This document shows, one piece after another, positions 1-6,144 of a stretch of DNA of 9,184 bases; positions within the stretch are counted from its first letter, which is position 1; every line of letters starts with the position of its first letter. The translations under genes were made by a program, and so were the position numbers. The stretch is taken from NCBI GenBank assembly GCA_023445955.1, contig JAEXJH010000305.1:1-9184 (forward strand). The letters are read 5' to 3'. The notes under the pieces were generated by a model. The model did no database searches. It was not told the origin of the DNA and saw nothing but the letters and a program-made list of their open reading frames with translations. Source of the DNA: Pseudomonadota bacterium (GTDB lineage Bacteria > Pseudomonadota > Alphaproteobacteria > Caulobacterales > Caulobacteraceae).

Positions 1-1
1 G

Positions 2-1009
2 GTCAAGGCCCAGAAGGCGTTCGAGCCGCTGGCCGCCCTGGCCGACGCCATCATCTTCAGCCGCGACCTCGTCTCCGAGCCGGCCAACATCCTGCACCCC
101 GAAGAGTTCGCCGCCCGCGCCAAGAGCCTGGAAAGCCTGGGCCTGGAAGTCGAGATCCTGGGCGAGGCCCAGATGGCCGAGCTCGGCATGGGCAGCCTGC
201 TGGGCGTGGGCCAAGGCAGCGTCCGCGAGAGCCAGCTGGTCATCATGAAGTGGACCGGCGCGGCCGATAAGTCGGCCCAGCCGATCGCCTTCGTCGGCAA
301 GGGCGTCACTTTCGACACCGGCGGCATCAGCATCAAGCCGGCCGACGGCATGGAAGACATGAAGTGGGACATGGGCGGCGCGGCCGCCGTGACCGGTGTC
401 ATGCACGCTCTGGCCGGTCGCAAGGCCAAGGTCAACGCCATCGGCATCCTGGGCCTGGTCGAGAACATGCCCGATGGCAACGCCCAGCGCCCGGGCGACG
501 TGGTCACCTCGATGTCGGGTCAGACGATCGAGGTCATCAACACCGACGCCGAAGGCCGCCTCGTGCTGGCCGACGCCCTCTGGTACTGCCAGGAGCGCTT
601 CAAGCCGCAGTTCATGGTCAACTTGGCCACCCTGACCGGCGCAATCATCATTTCGCTAGGTCATGACTACGCTGGTTTGTTCAGCAATAACGACGGCTTG
701 TCGGAGAAACTTCTTGCGGCTGGCAAGGCCGAGCGCGAGCTGCTGTGGCGCCTGCCGCTGCCGGCGTCCTACGAAAAGCAGATCGAAAGCCCGATCGCCG
801 ACATGAAGAACATCGGCGGCCGCCCGGCCGGTTCGATCACGGCGGGTCTGTTCCTGCAGCGCTTCGTCAACAACACGCCGTGGGCCCACCTCGACATCGC
901 CTCGACGGCTTGGAAGAAGCCCTCGGCCGATCCGACCGTGCCGGACGGCGCGGCCGGCTACGGCGTGCGTCTGCTGAACCGCCTCGTCGCCGACGCCTAC
1001 GAAGGCTGA
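2..1009 (+). CDS. pepA: Leucyl aminopeptidase PepA (M17 family), 5' end outside the window
   Basis: Cytosolic M17 metallo-aminopeptidase that removes N-terminal residues from peptides, using two metal ions. The frame is open to the left edge; 335 codons are present, so roughly the first third of a usual 480-500 residue protein is missing. Seen directly: the [13 protein letters not shown] segment at the start of the catalytic domain; [11 protein letters not shown] with the metal ligands Lys100 and Asp105 (window numbering) and catalytic Lys112 in SIKP; Asp123 in KWDMGG; and the family signature NTDAEGR at 180-186, with ligands Asp182 and Glu184 and catalytic Arg186. All expected catalytic residues are intact. 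In some bacteria PepA is also a DNA-binding protein, but the N-terminal part linked to that is not visible here. holC follows 2 bp after the stop, which suggests co-transcription. Positions 641-720 have unusually low GC and rare codons (see findings). Confidence 0.97.
   Translation, partial: VKAQKAFEPLAALADAIIFSRDLVSEPANILHPEEFAARAKSLESLGLEVEILGEAQMAELGMGSLLGVGQGSVRESQLVIMKWTGAADKSAQPIAFVGKGVTFDTGGISIKPADGMEDMKWDMGGAAAVTGVMHALAGRKAKVNAIGILGLVENMPDGNAQRPGDVVTSMSGQTIEVINTDAEGRLVLADALWYCQERFKPQFMVNLATLTGAIIISLGHDYAGLFSNNDGLSEKLLAAGKAERELLWRLPLPASYEKQIESPIADMKNIGGRPAGSITAGLFLQRFVNNTPWAHLDIASTAWKKPSADPTVPDGAAGYGVRLLNRLVADAYEG
641..720 (+). other. Low-GC, rare-codon island inside pepA
   Basis: I count 39 G or C in these 80 bases (49%), against a clearly higher GC content on both sides. 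The reading frame stays open and the protein still reads as normal PepA ([18 protein letters not shown]). The stretch is rich in codons otherwise avoided here: GCA, ATT, CTA, GGT, CAT, GCT, TTG twice, AAT, AAA and CTT twice. It starts and ends abruptly. It could be a recombined patch, a translational slow spot, or an embedded regulatory sequence. Confidence 0.6.
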
Positions 1010-1011
1010 GC

Positions 1012-1473
1012 ATGACCGCCGCGCCGTGCGAGGTCTGGTTCTACCACCTGGAGCGCTCGCCGCTCGAGGCGGTGCTGCCCGAGCTTCTGGAGAAGACGCT
1101 GGGCAGGGGCTGGAAAGCGCTGGTGCGCGGCGGTGACCCTCGACGGCTGGAGGCGCTGGACCAGCACCTCTGGACCTTCCGCGAGGACAGCTTCCTGCCG
1201 CACGGCCTGGCCAGCGAGCCGATGGCCGAGCGCCAGCCGGTGCTGCTGACCGGCGAGGATGGCAACCCGAACGCCGGTGACGCTTTGTTCCTGATCGACG
1301 GGGCGGAGCCTGGCGACCTAGCCGGGGTCTCGCGCTGCATCCTGCTGTTCGACGGCCGGGATGACCAGGCGTTAGCCATGGCGCGAGGCCGCTGGTCCGT
1401 CTTCAAGAAGGCCGGGCATCCGGTATCCTACTGGCGCCAGGGCGCCGAACGCGGTTGGGAGAAGCAGGCATGA
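1012..1473 (+). CDS. holC: DNA polymerase III chi subunit (HolC)
   Basis: Accessory subunit of the replicative DNA polymerase III clamp-loader assembly. In the known family, chi binds single-stranded DNA-binding protein (SSB) and, through psi, the clamp loader. The 153-residue product has the family pattern: an N-terminal FYHLERSPLEAVLPELLEKTL strand-helix, GWKALVRG, then LDQHLWTFREDSFLPHG, the most recognisable HolC segment, and a C-terminal nucleotide-fold-like half (ILLFDGRDD...W..FKKAGHPVSYWRQ). The ATG at 1012 lies 2 bp after the pepA stop and has GAAGG at 1001-1005, six bases upstream, inside the last pepA codons. The stop overlaps the next start as ATGA, typical of translational coupling. 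A pepA-holC order is common in Gram-negative bacteria, which supports the call. Confidence 0.93.
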   Translation: MTAAPCEVWFYHLERSPLEAVLPELLEKTLGRGWKALVRGGDPRRLEALDQHLWTFREDSFLPHGLASEPMAERQPVLLTGEDGNPNAGDALFLIDGAEPGDLAGVSRCILLFDGRDDQALAMARGRWSVFKKAGHPVSYWRQGAERGWEKQA

Positions 1474-1814
1474 AGCGCGTACTGTCCGCAGCAGTCCTGG
1501 GTCTGGTTCTGGCTTCATGTTCCAGCGCGCCCGAGCCGGCCCCGCCGCCGCCGCCCAGCACACCCACCGCGCCGCCGGCCATCGCGCTGCCGGCCAAGCC
1601 GCCGGTCGCGGAGGCCTCCAAGGCCCAGTGCGGCCTGAAGGACGCTCAGCAATATGTCGGCAAGCTGCGCACCAGCCTGCCGGCTCCGGTCGATCCGTCG
1701 CGGTGGCGGGTGGCCTGCACGACCTGCCCAGTGACCATGGATTACCGCGCCGACCGCCTGAACATCCTGTTCAATGCCGACACCGGCGTCGTCCAGGAAG
1801 TGAAGTGCGGGTAG
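1470..1814 (+). CDS. Small lipoprotein with peptidase-inhibitor I78-like domain
   Basis: Predicted lipoprotein of 114 residues. The start at 1470 is chosen over an upstream in-frame TTG at 1455 because it gives a clean lipoprotein signal (MKRVL, hydrophobic core, lipobox LASC with Cys17). It is also preceded by GGGAG at 1457-1461 with an 8-base spacer and overlaps the holC stop as ATGA. After Cys17 comes a Pro/Ala-rich tether (about 20-47). The globular part runs from Cys54 (CGLKDAQQYVGK) to the C-terminal MDYRADRLNI...VVQEVKCG, which matches the pattern of the I78 inhibitor family (related to Aspergillus elastase inhibitor): conserved Cys, Gln and VGK early, DYR.DRLN late, CG at the end. It should sit in the periplasm, membrane-anchored, and may inhibit a serine protease; this is inferred from the fold only. 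Unusual: an extra CTTC pair (Cys83, Cys86) just before the DYR motif. Confidence 0.8.
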   Translation: MKRVLSAAVLGLVLASCSSAPEPAPPPPPSTPTAPPAIALPAKPPVAEASKAQCGLKDAQQYVGKLRTSLPAPVDPSRWRVACTTCPVTMDYRADRLNILFNADTGVVQEVKCG

Positions 1815-1905
1815 TAACCTTGTTATCCCAAGCTTTTCTGGCGTTTTCCCGTATCCGGTGAAATAACCGAAAGGGTCGGAGCTCCCCGACTGGCCGGTTC
1901 AGCGC
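1815..1905 (+). promoter_or_regulatory. Intergenic leader of the histidine kinase with nested inverted repeats
   Basis: This 91 bp gap is more AT-rich than its surroundings and probably holds the kinase promoter, but I see no confident -35/-10 pair. Two nested inverted repeats lie just before the ATG: AACCG (1865-1869) with CGGTT (1895-1899) outside, and GTCGG (1875-1879) with CCGAC (1886-1890) inside. The inner loop is AGCTCC. A competing weak stem is CGGT (1856-1859) with ACCG (1866-1869). There is no T-run, so a factor-independent terminator for the upstream operon is unlikely. No Shine-Dalgarno sequence is visible in the last 15 bases before 1906. Confidence 0.4.
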
Positions 1906-4365
1906 ATGGTCGACCACCCGACGATCGGATCCACGGCCCGCGACGACTTGGCGAAAGCTGTGCTGCTCGCGGTCGGCGTCGCGTTTGGCTTCGGGCTGCT
2001 GGCCTATCTTTGCGCTGAAGTTCCACGCGCCTACCATCTCGGAACGCCGATCTGGCTGTCCAACGGCTTCCTGGCCGCGTGCCTGCTGTCGTCGCCCACG
2101 CGGCGCTGGCCGGTGATGCTGGCCGGAGCGGCCGTCGGCGCGCTGGGCGCGGCCCTCCACGCCGGCGACACGCCGGTCCTGGCCGTGATCCTGGTCGTGC
2201 TCAATCTCATCGAGGCCCTCCTAGCGGCGACGTGCGTGCGCCGCGTGACGGGCGAGGCGATCGACCTGGGCCGGCCGCGCGACATGCTGGCCTTCGTGCT
2301 GCTGGGCGGCTTCATGGCCCCGGCGCTGCTGGGGACCATCGCCTCGACGTTCTACACCCTGATCCTGGGCGGGGACCTGCTGCGCGCGGTCATCGGCTGG
2401 GCGCTGAACGACGTGCTGGGCATGCTGACCATCGGTCCGTGCCTGCTGGTGCTGTTCAAGTCCGGCCAATATCTGCGCGAGCGGCCCTGGACCGGCGACG
2501 GCGTCCTGTCGATGGTGATCTGCTGCATGGTCACCATCGCGGTGTTCAGCCAGGTGCAGTATCCACTGCTGTTCCTGGTGCCGCCGACCATGCTGCTGGT
2601 CGCCTGGCGCCAGGAGGTGCTGGGCGCGGCCATCAGCTCGGCCCTGGTCGCCGCCATCGCCCTGGTCCTGACCCTGGCCGGACGCGGGCCGATCCACCTG
2701 ATCCACGCAGGCTCGGCCATCCAGTCGACGGTGCTGCAGTCGTTCCTGGCCGTGTCGATCTTCGTCAGCCTGCCGATCGCGGCCCTGCAGCGCCAGCGCC
2801 GCGACGTGATGAACCGCCTGATCGAGACCTCGGCCGCCGCCGAGCGTAGCGAAGCCGGCTTCCGCCTGCTGGCCGAGAGCGCCCTGGACATCATCGCCCA
2901 CAGCGACCTGCACGGGCAGATGAACTACATCTCGCCCGCCGCCCGCTCGATCACCGGCTATCCGCTCGAGGAGCTGCTGGGCACGGCCTATCTGAAGATC
3001 CTGCACCCCGACGACATGGCCAAGATCGGCGCGGCGGTCAGCGCCCAGCGCGACTGTCCCAGCGCCGCCGCGGCCCCGCCGGCGGCCACGGTCGAGTACC
3101 GCGCCTTCCGCAAGGACGGCCAGATGATCTGGCTGGAGTCGCGACCCACCTTGGCCTGTGACCCGGTCACCGGCGTTCCCACCGGCATCACCGACATCAT
3201 CCGCGACGTCACCGCTCGCAAGACGCTGGAGCTGGACCTGCGGGCCGCTCGCGCCGAGGCCGAGCAGGCCGCCGCGGTCAAGGGCGAGTTCCTGGCTAAT
3301 ATGAGCCATGAGCTGCGCACGCCGCTCACCGCCGTGATCGGTTTCGCCAACTTGGCCGCCGACGAGCCGGACCTGTCGCCGCGCGCCCAGCGCTATCTCG
3401 ACCGCATCGCCGCCGGCGGCCAGACGCTGCTGACGACGATCAACGACATCCTCGACTTCTCGCGGCTGGAGTCGGGACGCATAGCCCTGAATGTGCGCCC
3501 GACCAGCGTGGCCGACCTGGTCGCCGAGGTTCTGGAGCTGACCAGCGCCGGAGCGATGGCAAAGGGGCTCACCCTGACGGCCGACGGTCTCGCCGCGATC
3601 CCGCCCCAGGTGATGATCGACCCCGAGCGCGTGCGCCAGGTGCTGGTCAATCTGGTCGGCAATGCGGTCAAGTTCACCGACGCTGGCAAGGTCAGCCTCG
3701 ACGCCGTCCATCGCGACGGCCGCCTGCGCATCGCCGTGGTCGACACCGGGCGCGGCGTGGCGGCCGAGGATCAGGCGCTGCTCTTCGCCCGCTTCTCGCA
3801 GATCGACGCGGCCCTGAATCGCCAGCATGGCGGCACCGGCCTGGGCCTGGCCATCTCCAAGGGACTGGTCGAGCTGATGGGCGGCCAGATCGGCGTCGAG
3901 AGCGAGGAGGGCCATGGCGCGCGCTTCTGGTTCGAGATGCCGGCCCCCATCGCCCAGGCCGACGACGATGCGCCCAGGGAGGACGACATTCCACTGCCGC
4001 CGCCGGGCAGCCGGGTGCTGGTGGTCGACGACAACGCCGGCAACCGCGAACTGGTGCGCTCGGTGCTGGAGGCCGTCGGGGTCGAGGTCGCCGAAGCCGA
4101 GGACGGGGAGGAGGGCGTCGCCGCCGCGGCCGCCGCGCCCTATGACGCCATCCTGATGGACCTGCGCATGCCACGCCTGGACGGCGTCTCGGCCGCTCAG
4201 CGCATCCGCGCCGAGCAGGGCCCCAGCGCCGGCGCGCCGATCATCGCCTTCTCGGCCGACGTGCGGATGGGGCCGCTGGATCCGGTGTTCGATGGCGCCA
4301 CGCCCAAGCCGCTGACGGTGATGTCGCTGCTCTCGACCCTCTCCCAGGCGTTGACGCCCGCCTAG
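1906..4365 (+). CDS. Membrane hybrid histidine kinase (MASE1-PAS-HisKA-HATPase-REC)
   Basis: Inner-membrane sensor kinase of 819 residues. Residues about 15-295 form a MASE1-type sensor with 8-10 hydrophobic segments and the typical WLSNGFLAA and WALNDVLGMLTIGP stretches. A PAS domain spans about 318-440 (FRLLAESALDIIAHSD, then the PAC end ITDIIRDVTARK), followed by a short helix. HisKA has the phospho-acceptor His468 in SHELRTPL. The ATPase domain has the N-box Asn586, the G1 box DTGRG (613-617), and GGTGLGL (642-648). The receiver has acidic residues Asp708/Asp709, phospho-acceptor Asp752 (ILMDLRMP), Ser783 and Lys801. All catalytic residues are present, so autophosphorylation and internal transfer to Asp752 are expected. 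Unusual: the receiver has only 18 residues from Ser783 to Lys801, shorter than normal. The signal is unknown. No separate response regulator or Hpt gene is adjacent. The start is the only ATG after the in-frame stop at 1864-1866 and has no clear ribosome site. Confidence 0.93.
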   Translation: MVDHPTIGSTARDDLAKAVLLAVGVAFGFGLLAYLCAEVPRAYHLGTPIWLSNGFLAACLLSSPTRRWPVMLAGAAVGALGAALHAGDTPVLAVILVVLNLIEALLAATCVRRVTGEAIDLGRPRDMLAFVLLGGFMAPALLGTIASTFYTLILGGDLLRAVIGWALNDVLGMLTIGPCLLVLFKSGQYLRERPWTGDGVLSMVICCMVTIAVFSQVQYPLLFLVPPTMLLVAWRQEVLGAAISSALVAAIALVLTLAGRGPIHLIHAGSAIQSTVLQSFLAVSIFVSLPIAALQRQRRDVMNRLIETSAAAERSEAGFRLLAESALDIIAHSDLHGQMNYISPAARSITGYPLEELLGTAYLKILHPDDMAKIGAAVSAQRDCPSAAAAPPAATVEYRAFRKDGQMIWLESRPTLACDPVTGVPTGITDIIRDVTARKTLELDLRAARAEAEQAAAVKGEFLANMSHELRTPLTAVIGFANLAADEPDLSPRAQRYLDRIAAGGQTLLTTINDILDFSRLESGRIALNVRPTSVADLVAEVLELTSAGAMAKGLTLTADGLAAIPPQVMIDPERVRQVLVNLVGNAVKFTDAGKVSLDAVHRDGRLRIAVVDTGRGVAAEDQALLFARFSQIDAALNRQHGGTGLGLAISKGLVELMGGQIGVESEEGHGARFWFEMPAPIAQADDDAPREDDIPLPPPGSRVLVVDDNAGNRELVRSVLEAVGVEVAEAEDGEEGVAAAAAAPYDAILMDLRMPRLDGVSAAQRIRAEQGPSAGAPIIAFSADVRMGPLDPVFDGATPKPLTVMSLLSTLSQALTPA

Positions 4366-4382
4366 ACAACGTTGTCATGATG
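4351..4382 (+). promoter_or_regulatory. Candidate promoter for the GH5 gene, inside the kinase 3' end
   Basis: TTGACG at 4351-4356, within the last codons of the kinase gene, equals the -35 element typical of housekeeping promoters in Caulobacter. At a 17-base spacing the sequence is GTCATGAT, a poor -10 element. The attraction is the arrangement: the 12 bp palindrome lies in the spacer, where a repressor would block RNA polymerase. The hexamer alone could be chance. Confidence 0.3.
4365..4376. promoter_or_regulatory. Perfect 12 bp palindrome, LacI-family-like operator
   Basis: GACAACGTTGTC is a perfect palindrome with a central CG. It begins on the last base of the kinase stop codon and lies 73 bases before the proposed GH5 start at 4450. 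Even, CG-centred palindromes of this form are typical operators for LacI/GalR-family sugar regulators, which often control genes for glycoside hydrolases and TonB-dependent receptors in alphaproteobacteria. The flanking bases (A on both sides) do not extend the symmetry. No LacI-family gene is present in the window, so the regulator would be encoded elsewhere. Confidence 0.55.
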
Positions 4383-4409
4383 CGGCACGAAGTGGCCTGA
4401 CCAGTAAGC

Positions 4410-4448
4410 GTCGCCCGTTCGAAGGCGACCTCGGACGGGAGGCCTTCG
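4410..4448 (+). promoter_or_regulatory. Two mutually exclusive leader hairpins around the GH5 ribosome site
   Basis: Stem A: GTCGCC (4410-4415) can pair with GGCGAC (4424-4429), loop CGTTCGAA. Stem B: CGAAGGC (4420-4426) can pair with GCCTTCG (4442-4448), 15-base loop. The two share bases 4424-4426 and cannot both form. Stem B would hold the Shine-Dalgarno GGGAGG (4437-4442) in its loop and stem base and end right before the start codon. Stem A would leave it free. This is the geometry of a translational switch, but no ligand-binding domain of a known riboswitch is recognisable and the leader is short. It is inference from base pairing only. Confidence 0.4.
4437..4442 (+). promoter_or_regulatory. 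Strong Shine-Dalgarno that fixes the GH5 start at an ATA codon
   Basis: GGGAGG followed by exactly seven bases and then ATA AAA AAG CTC. This is the best ribosome-binding sequence in the window at ideal spacing, and the codon it points to is ATA, not ATG. The next possible start, TTG at 4471, is 28 bases away and has no ribosome site of its own. Confidence 0.7.
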
Positions 4449-4449
4449 C

Positions 4450-6141
4450 ATAAAAAAGCTCGCGCATTCCTTGTTTCTTGGGAGCGCCCTGGCGCTCGCT
4501 CTGCTTTCGACGTCTGCGCAGGCCGAGGGCTGGCTGAAGGCCAAGGACGCCCGCATCGTCGACGAGACCGGCAAGCCCTATCTGCTGCGCGGCATGGGCC
4601 TGGGCGGCTGGATGCTGCAGGAAGGCTACATGCTGCGCCTGGCCAAGCTGGGCCAGCAGCGCGTCATCCAGGGCAGGATCGCCGACCTCGTCGGGGCCGA
4701 GCGCCAGAAGGCGATCCACCAAGCCTGGCTCGACAACCACACCACCAAGGCCGACATCGACGCCATGGCCGCCTGGGGCTTCAACTCCGTGCGCCTGCCG
4801 ATGCACTACGACCTGCTGACCCTGGGGGTCGACCAGGAGGAGAGGCCCGGCGTCGACACCTGGAAGGAAGACGGCTTCCAGCGGATCGATCAGCTGCTCG
4901 CCTGGACCAAGGCCAACGGCATGTACCTGATCCTGGACCTGCACGCCGCGCCCAGCGGCCAGGGGAACGACCTGCCGATCGCCGATCGGGATCCGTCAAA
5001 GCCCTCGCTGTGGGACAGTCCCGAGGCGCGCCGCAAGACCATCGCCCTCTGGAAGAAACTGGCCGCCCGCTACAAGGACGAGCCGATGATCGGGGCCTAC
5101 GACCTGATCAACGAGCCCAACTGGGATTTCGACGGGCCGGGCAATACGCACGGCTGCAAGGACGAGAAGCAGGCGCAGCTGTGGAGCTACTACCAGGAGC
5201 TCACCGCCGCGATCCGGCAGATCGATCCGCGCCACATGATCATCCTGGAGGGCAACTGCTGGGGCAACAACTACAAGGGGATGCCAAAGCCCTGGGACGC
5301 CAACATGGCGCTCAGCTTCCACAAATATTGGAACACCAACGACGAGGCCTCGATCGCGCAGCACCTGAAGCTGCGCGAAGAGACCGGCCTGCCGTTGTGG
5401 CTGGGCGAGAGCGGCGAGAACTCCAATGTCTGGTTCGCCGACTCCATCCGCCTGGTCGAGAGCCACGGCATCGGCTGGGCGTTCTGGCCGCTGAAGAAGA
5501 TTGGCTTCAACCAGCCGCTCGAGATCAAGGTCGATCCGGCCTATGACGAGGTGGTCGCCACCCTGACCGGCGAGGCCAAGGTCCCGGTCAGCGCCGACAA
5601 GGCCTACCGGGTGCTGATGAAGGTCGCAGCGCACGACGTCCGCTTCGAGAACAACGAGGCCCATCCGGACGTTATCGACGCCATGTTCCGCCAGCCGCAC
5701 GACGCGACGGTGCGGCCGTTCAGGAAGCACGTGGTGGGTGCGAAAGGCGCGACGATCCCGGCCTGGGAATACGATATGGGCGTGGCCGGCTCGGCCTATG
5801 CCGACAGCGACGTGGCCAACTACCACGTCTCGACCGGCGGCGAGCGCACGCCGTGGAACCGGGGGCGGACGGGGCGGAATGACGGGGTGGACCTGAAGCG
5901 CGCGGCAGACGGTCTGGTGGTCACCGACTTCAGCGCTGGCGAGTGGCTGCGCTACACGATCTCGGCCCGGCCCGGACGCTACGCGGTGAGCGTGGTCGGG
6001 ACCGGGCCGATGGAGGTGGCGGTCAACGGTGATCCGGCGAACGGCAAGATCGTGACGCTGCTGCCGGGGACCAACACGCTGGTCCTGAAGTCGGCAGGGG
6101 TGGCGAGCATCAGCGCGATCAAGCTGACGCCCGCCAAGTAG
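4450..6141 (+). CDS. Secreted GH5 glycoside hydrolase (cellulase-like) with C-terminal CBM6-like domain; ATA start
   Basis: Exported beta-glycan hydrolase of 563 residues if begun at ATA 4450. That start is preferred because it gives a complete signal peptide (MKKLAHSLFLGSALALALL..., cleavage after SAQA, about residue 25) and has GGGAGG seven bases upstream. A TTG start at 4471 would lose the positive n-region. The GH5 barrel spans about 30-380: LLRGMGLGGWMLQEG near the start, WGFNSVRLPM, LDLHAAP, LINEPN with the acid/base Glu222, and LWLGESGEN with the nucleophile Glu320. Retaining cleavage of a beta-glucan or beta-mannan is expected; the exact substrate is not readable from sequence. Residues about 435-563 resemble CBM6 carbohydrate-binding modules (IPAWEYD, GSAYADSD, DGVDL, AGEWLRYTI). 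The gene follows the kinase by 84 bp and converges on the SDR gene with a 3 bp gap. Confidence 0.9.
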   Translation: MKKLAHSLFLGSALALALLSTSAQAEGWLKAKDARIVDETGKPYLLRGMGLGGWMLQEGYMLRLAKLGQQRVIQGRIADLVGAERQKAIHQAWLDNHTTKADIDAMAAWGFNSVRLPMHYDLLTLGVDQEERPGVDTWKEDGFQRIDQLLAWTKANGMYLILDLHAAPSGQGNDLPIADRDPSKPSLWDSPEARRKTIALWKKLAARYKDEPMIGAYDLINEPNWDFDGPGNTHGCKDEKQAQLWSYYQELTAAIRQIDPRHMIILEGNCWGNNYKGMPKPWDANMALSFHKYWNTNDEASIAQHLKLREETGLPLWLGESGENSNVWFADSIRLVESHGIGWAFWPLKKIGFNQPLEIKVDPAYDEVVATLTGEAKVPVSADKAYRVLMKVAAHDVRFENNEAHPDVIDAMFRQPHDATVRPFRKHVVGAKGATIPAWEYDMGVAGSAYADSDVANYHVSTGGERTPWNRGRTGRNDGVDLKRAADGLVVTDFSAGEWLRYTISARPGRYAVSVVGTGPMEVAVNGDPANGKIVTLLPGTNTLVLKSAGVASISAIKLTPAK

Positions 6142-6144
6142 CCC

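Noticed and set aside
745..1011. HolC start upstream inside pepA, in the same frame
   Set aside because: The upstream extension is arginine-rich shadow translation of pepA; HolC homology starts at the ATG at 1012, which has a ribosome site.
1815..1905. Factor-independent terminator after the lipoprotein gene
   Set aside because: Inverted repeats exist, but no T-run follows them and they lie right before the kinase start.
2221..3915. Long open frame of 564 codons antisense to the kinase
   Set aside because: Such frames arise by chance opposite GC-rich genes. Its translation is a low-complexity mix of Gln, Arg, Asp and Gly with no domain, while the plus strand encodes a complete kinase.
4471..4473. 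TTG as the GH5 start codon
   Set aside because: No ribosome site precedes it and the signal peptide would lose its basic N-terminus; the ATA at 4450 has both features.
4996..5826. 276-codon open frame antisense to the GH5 gene
   Set aside because: Biased composition without motifs; the plus strand has clear GH5 catalytic residues here.
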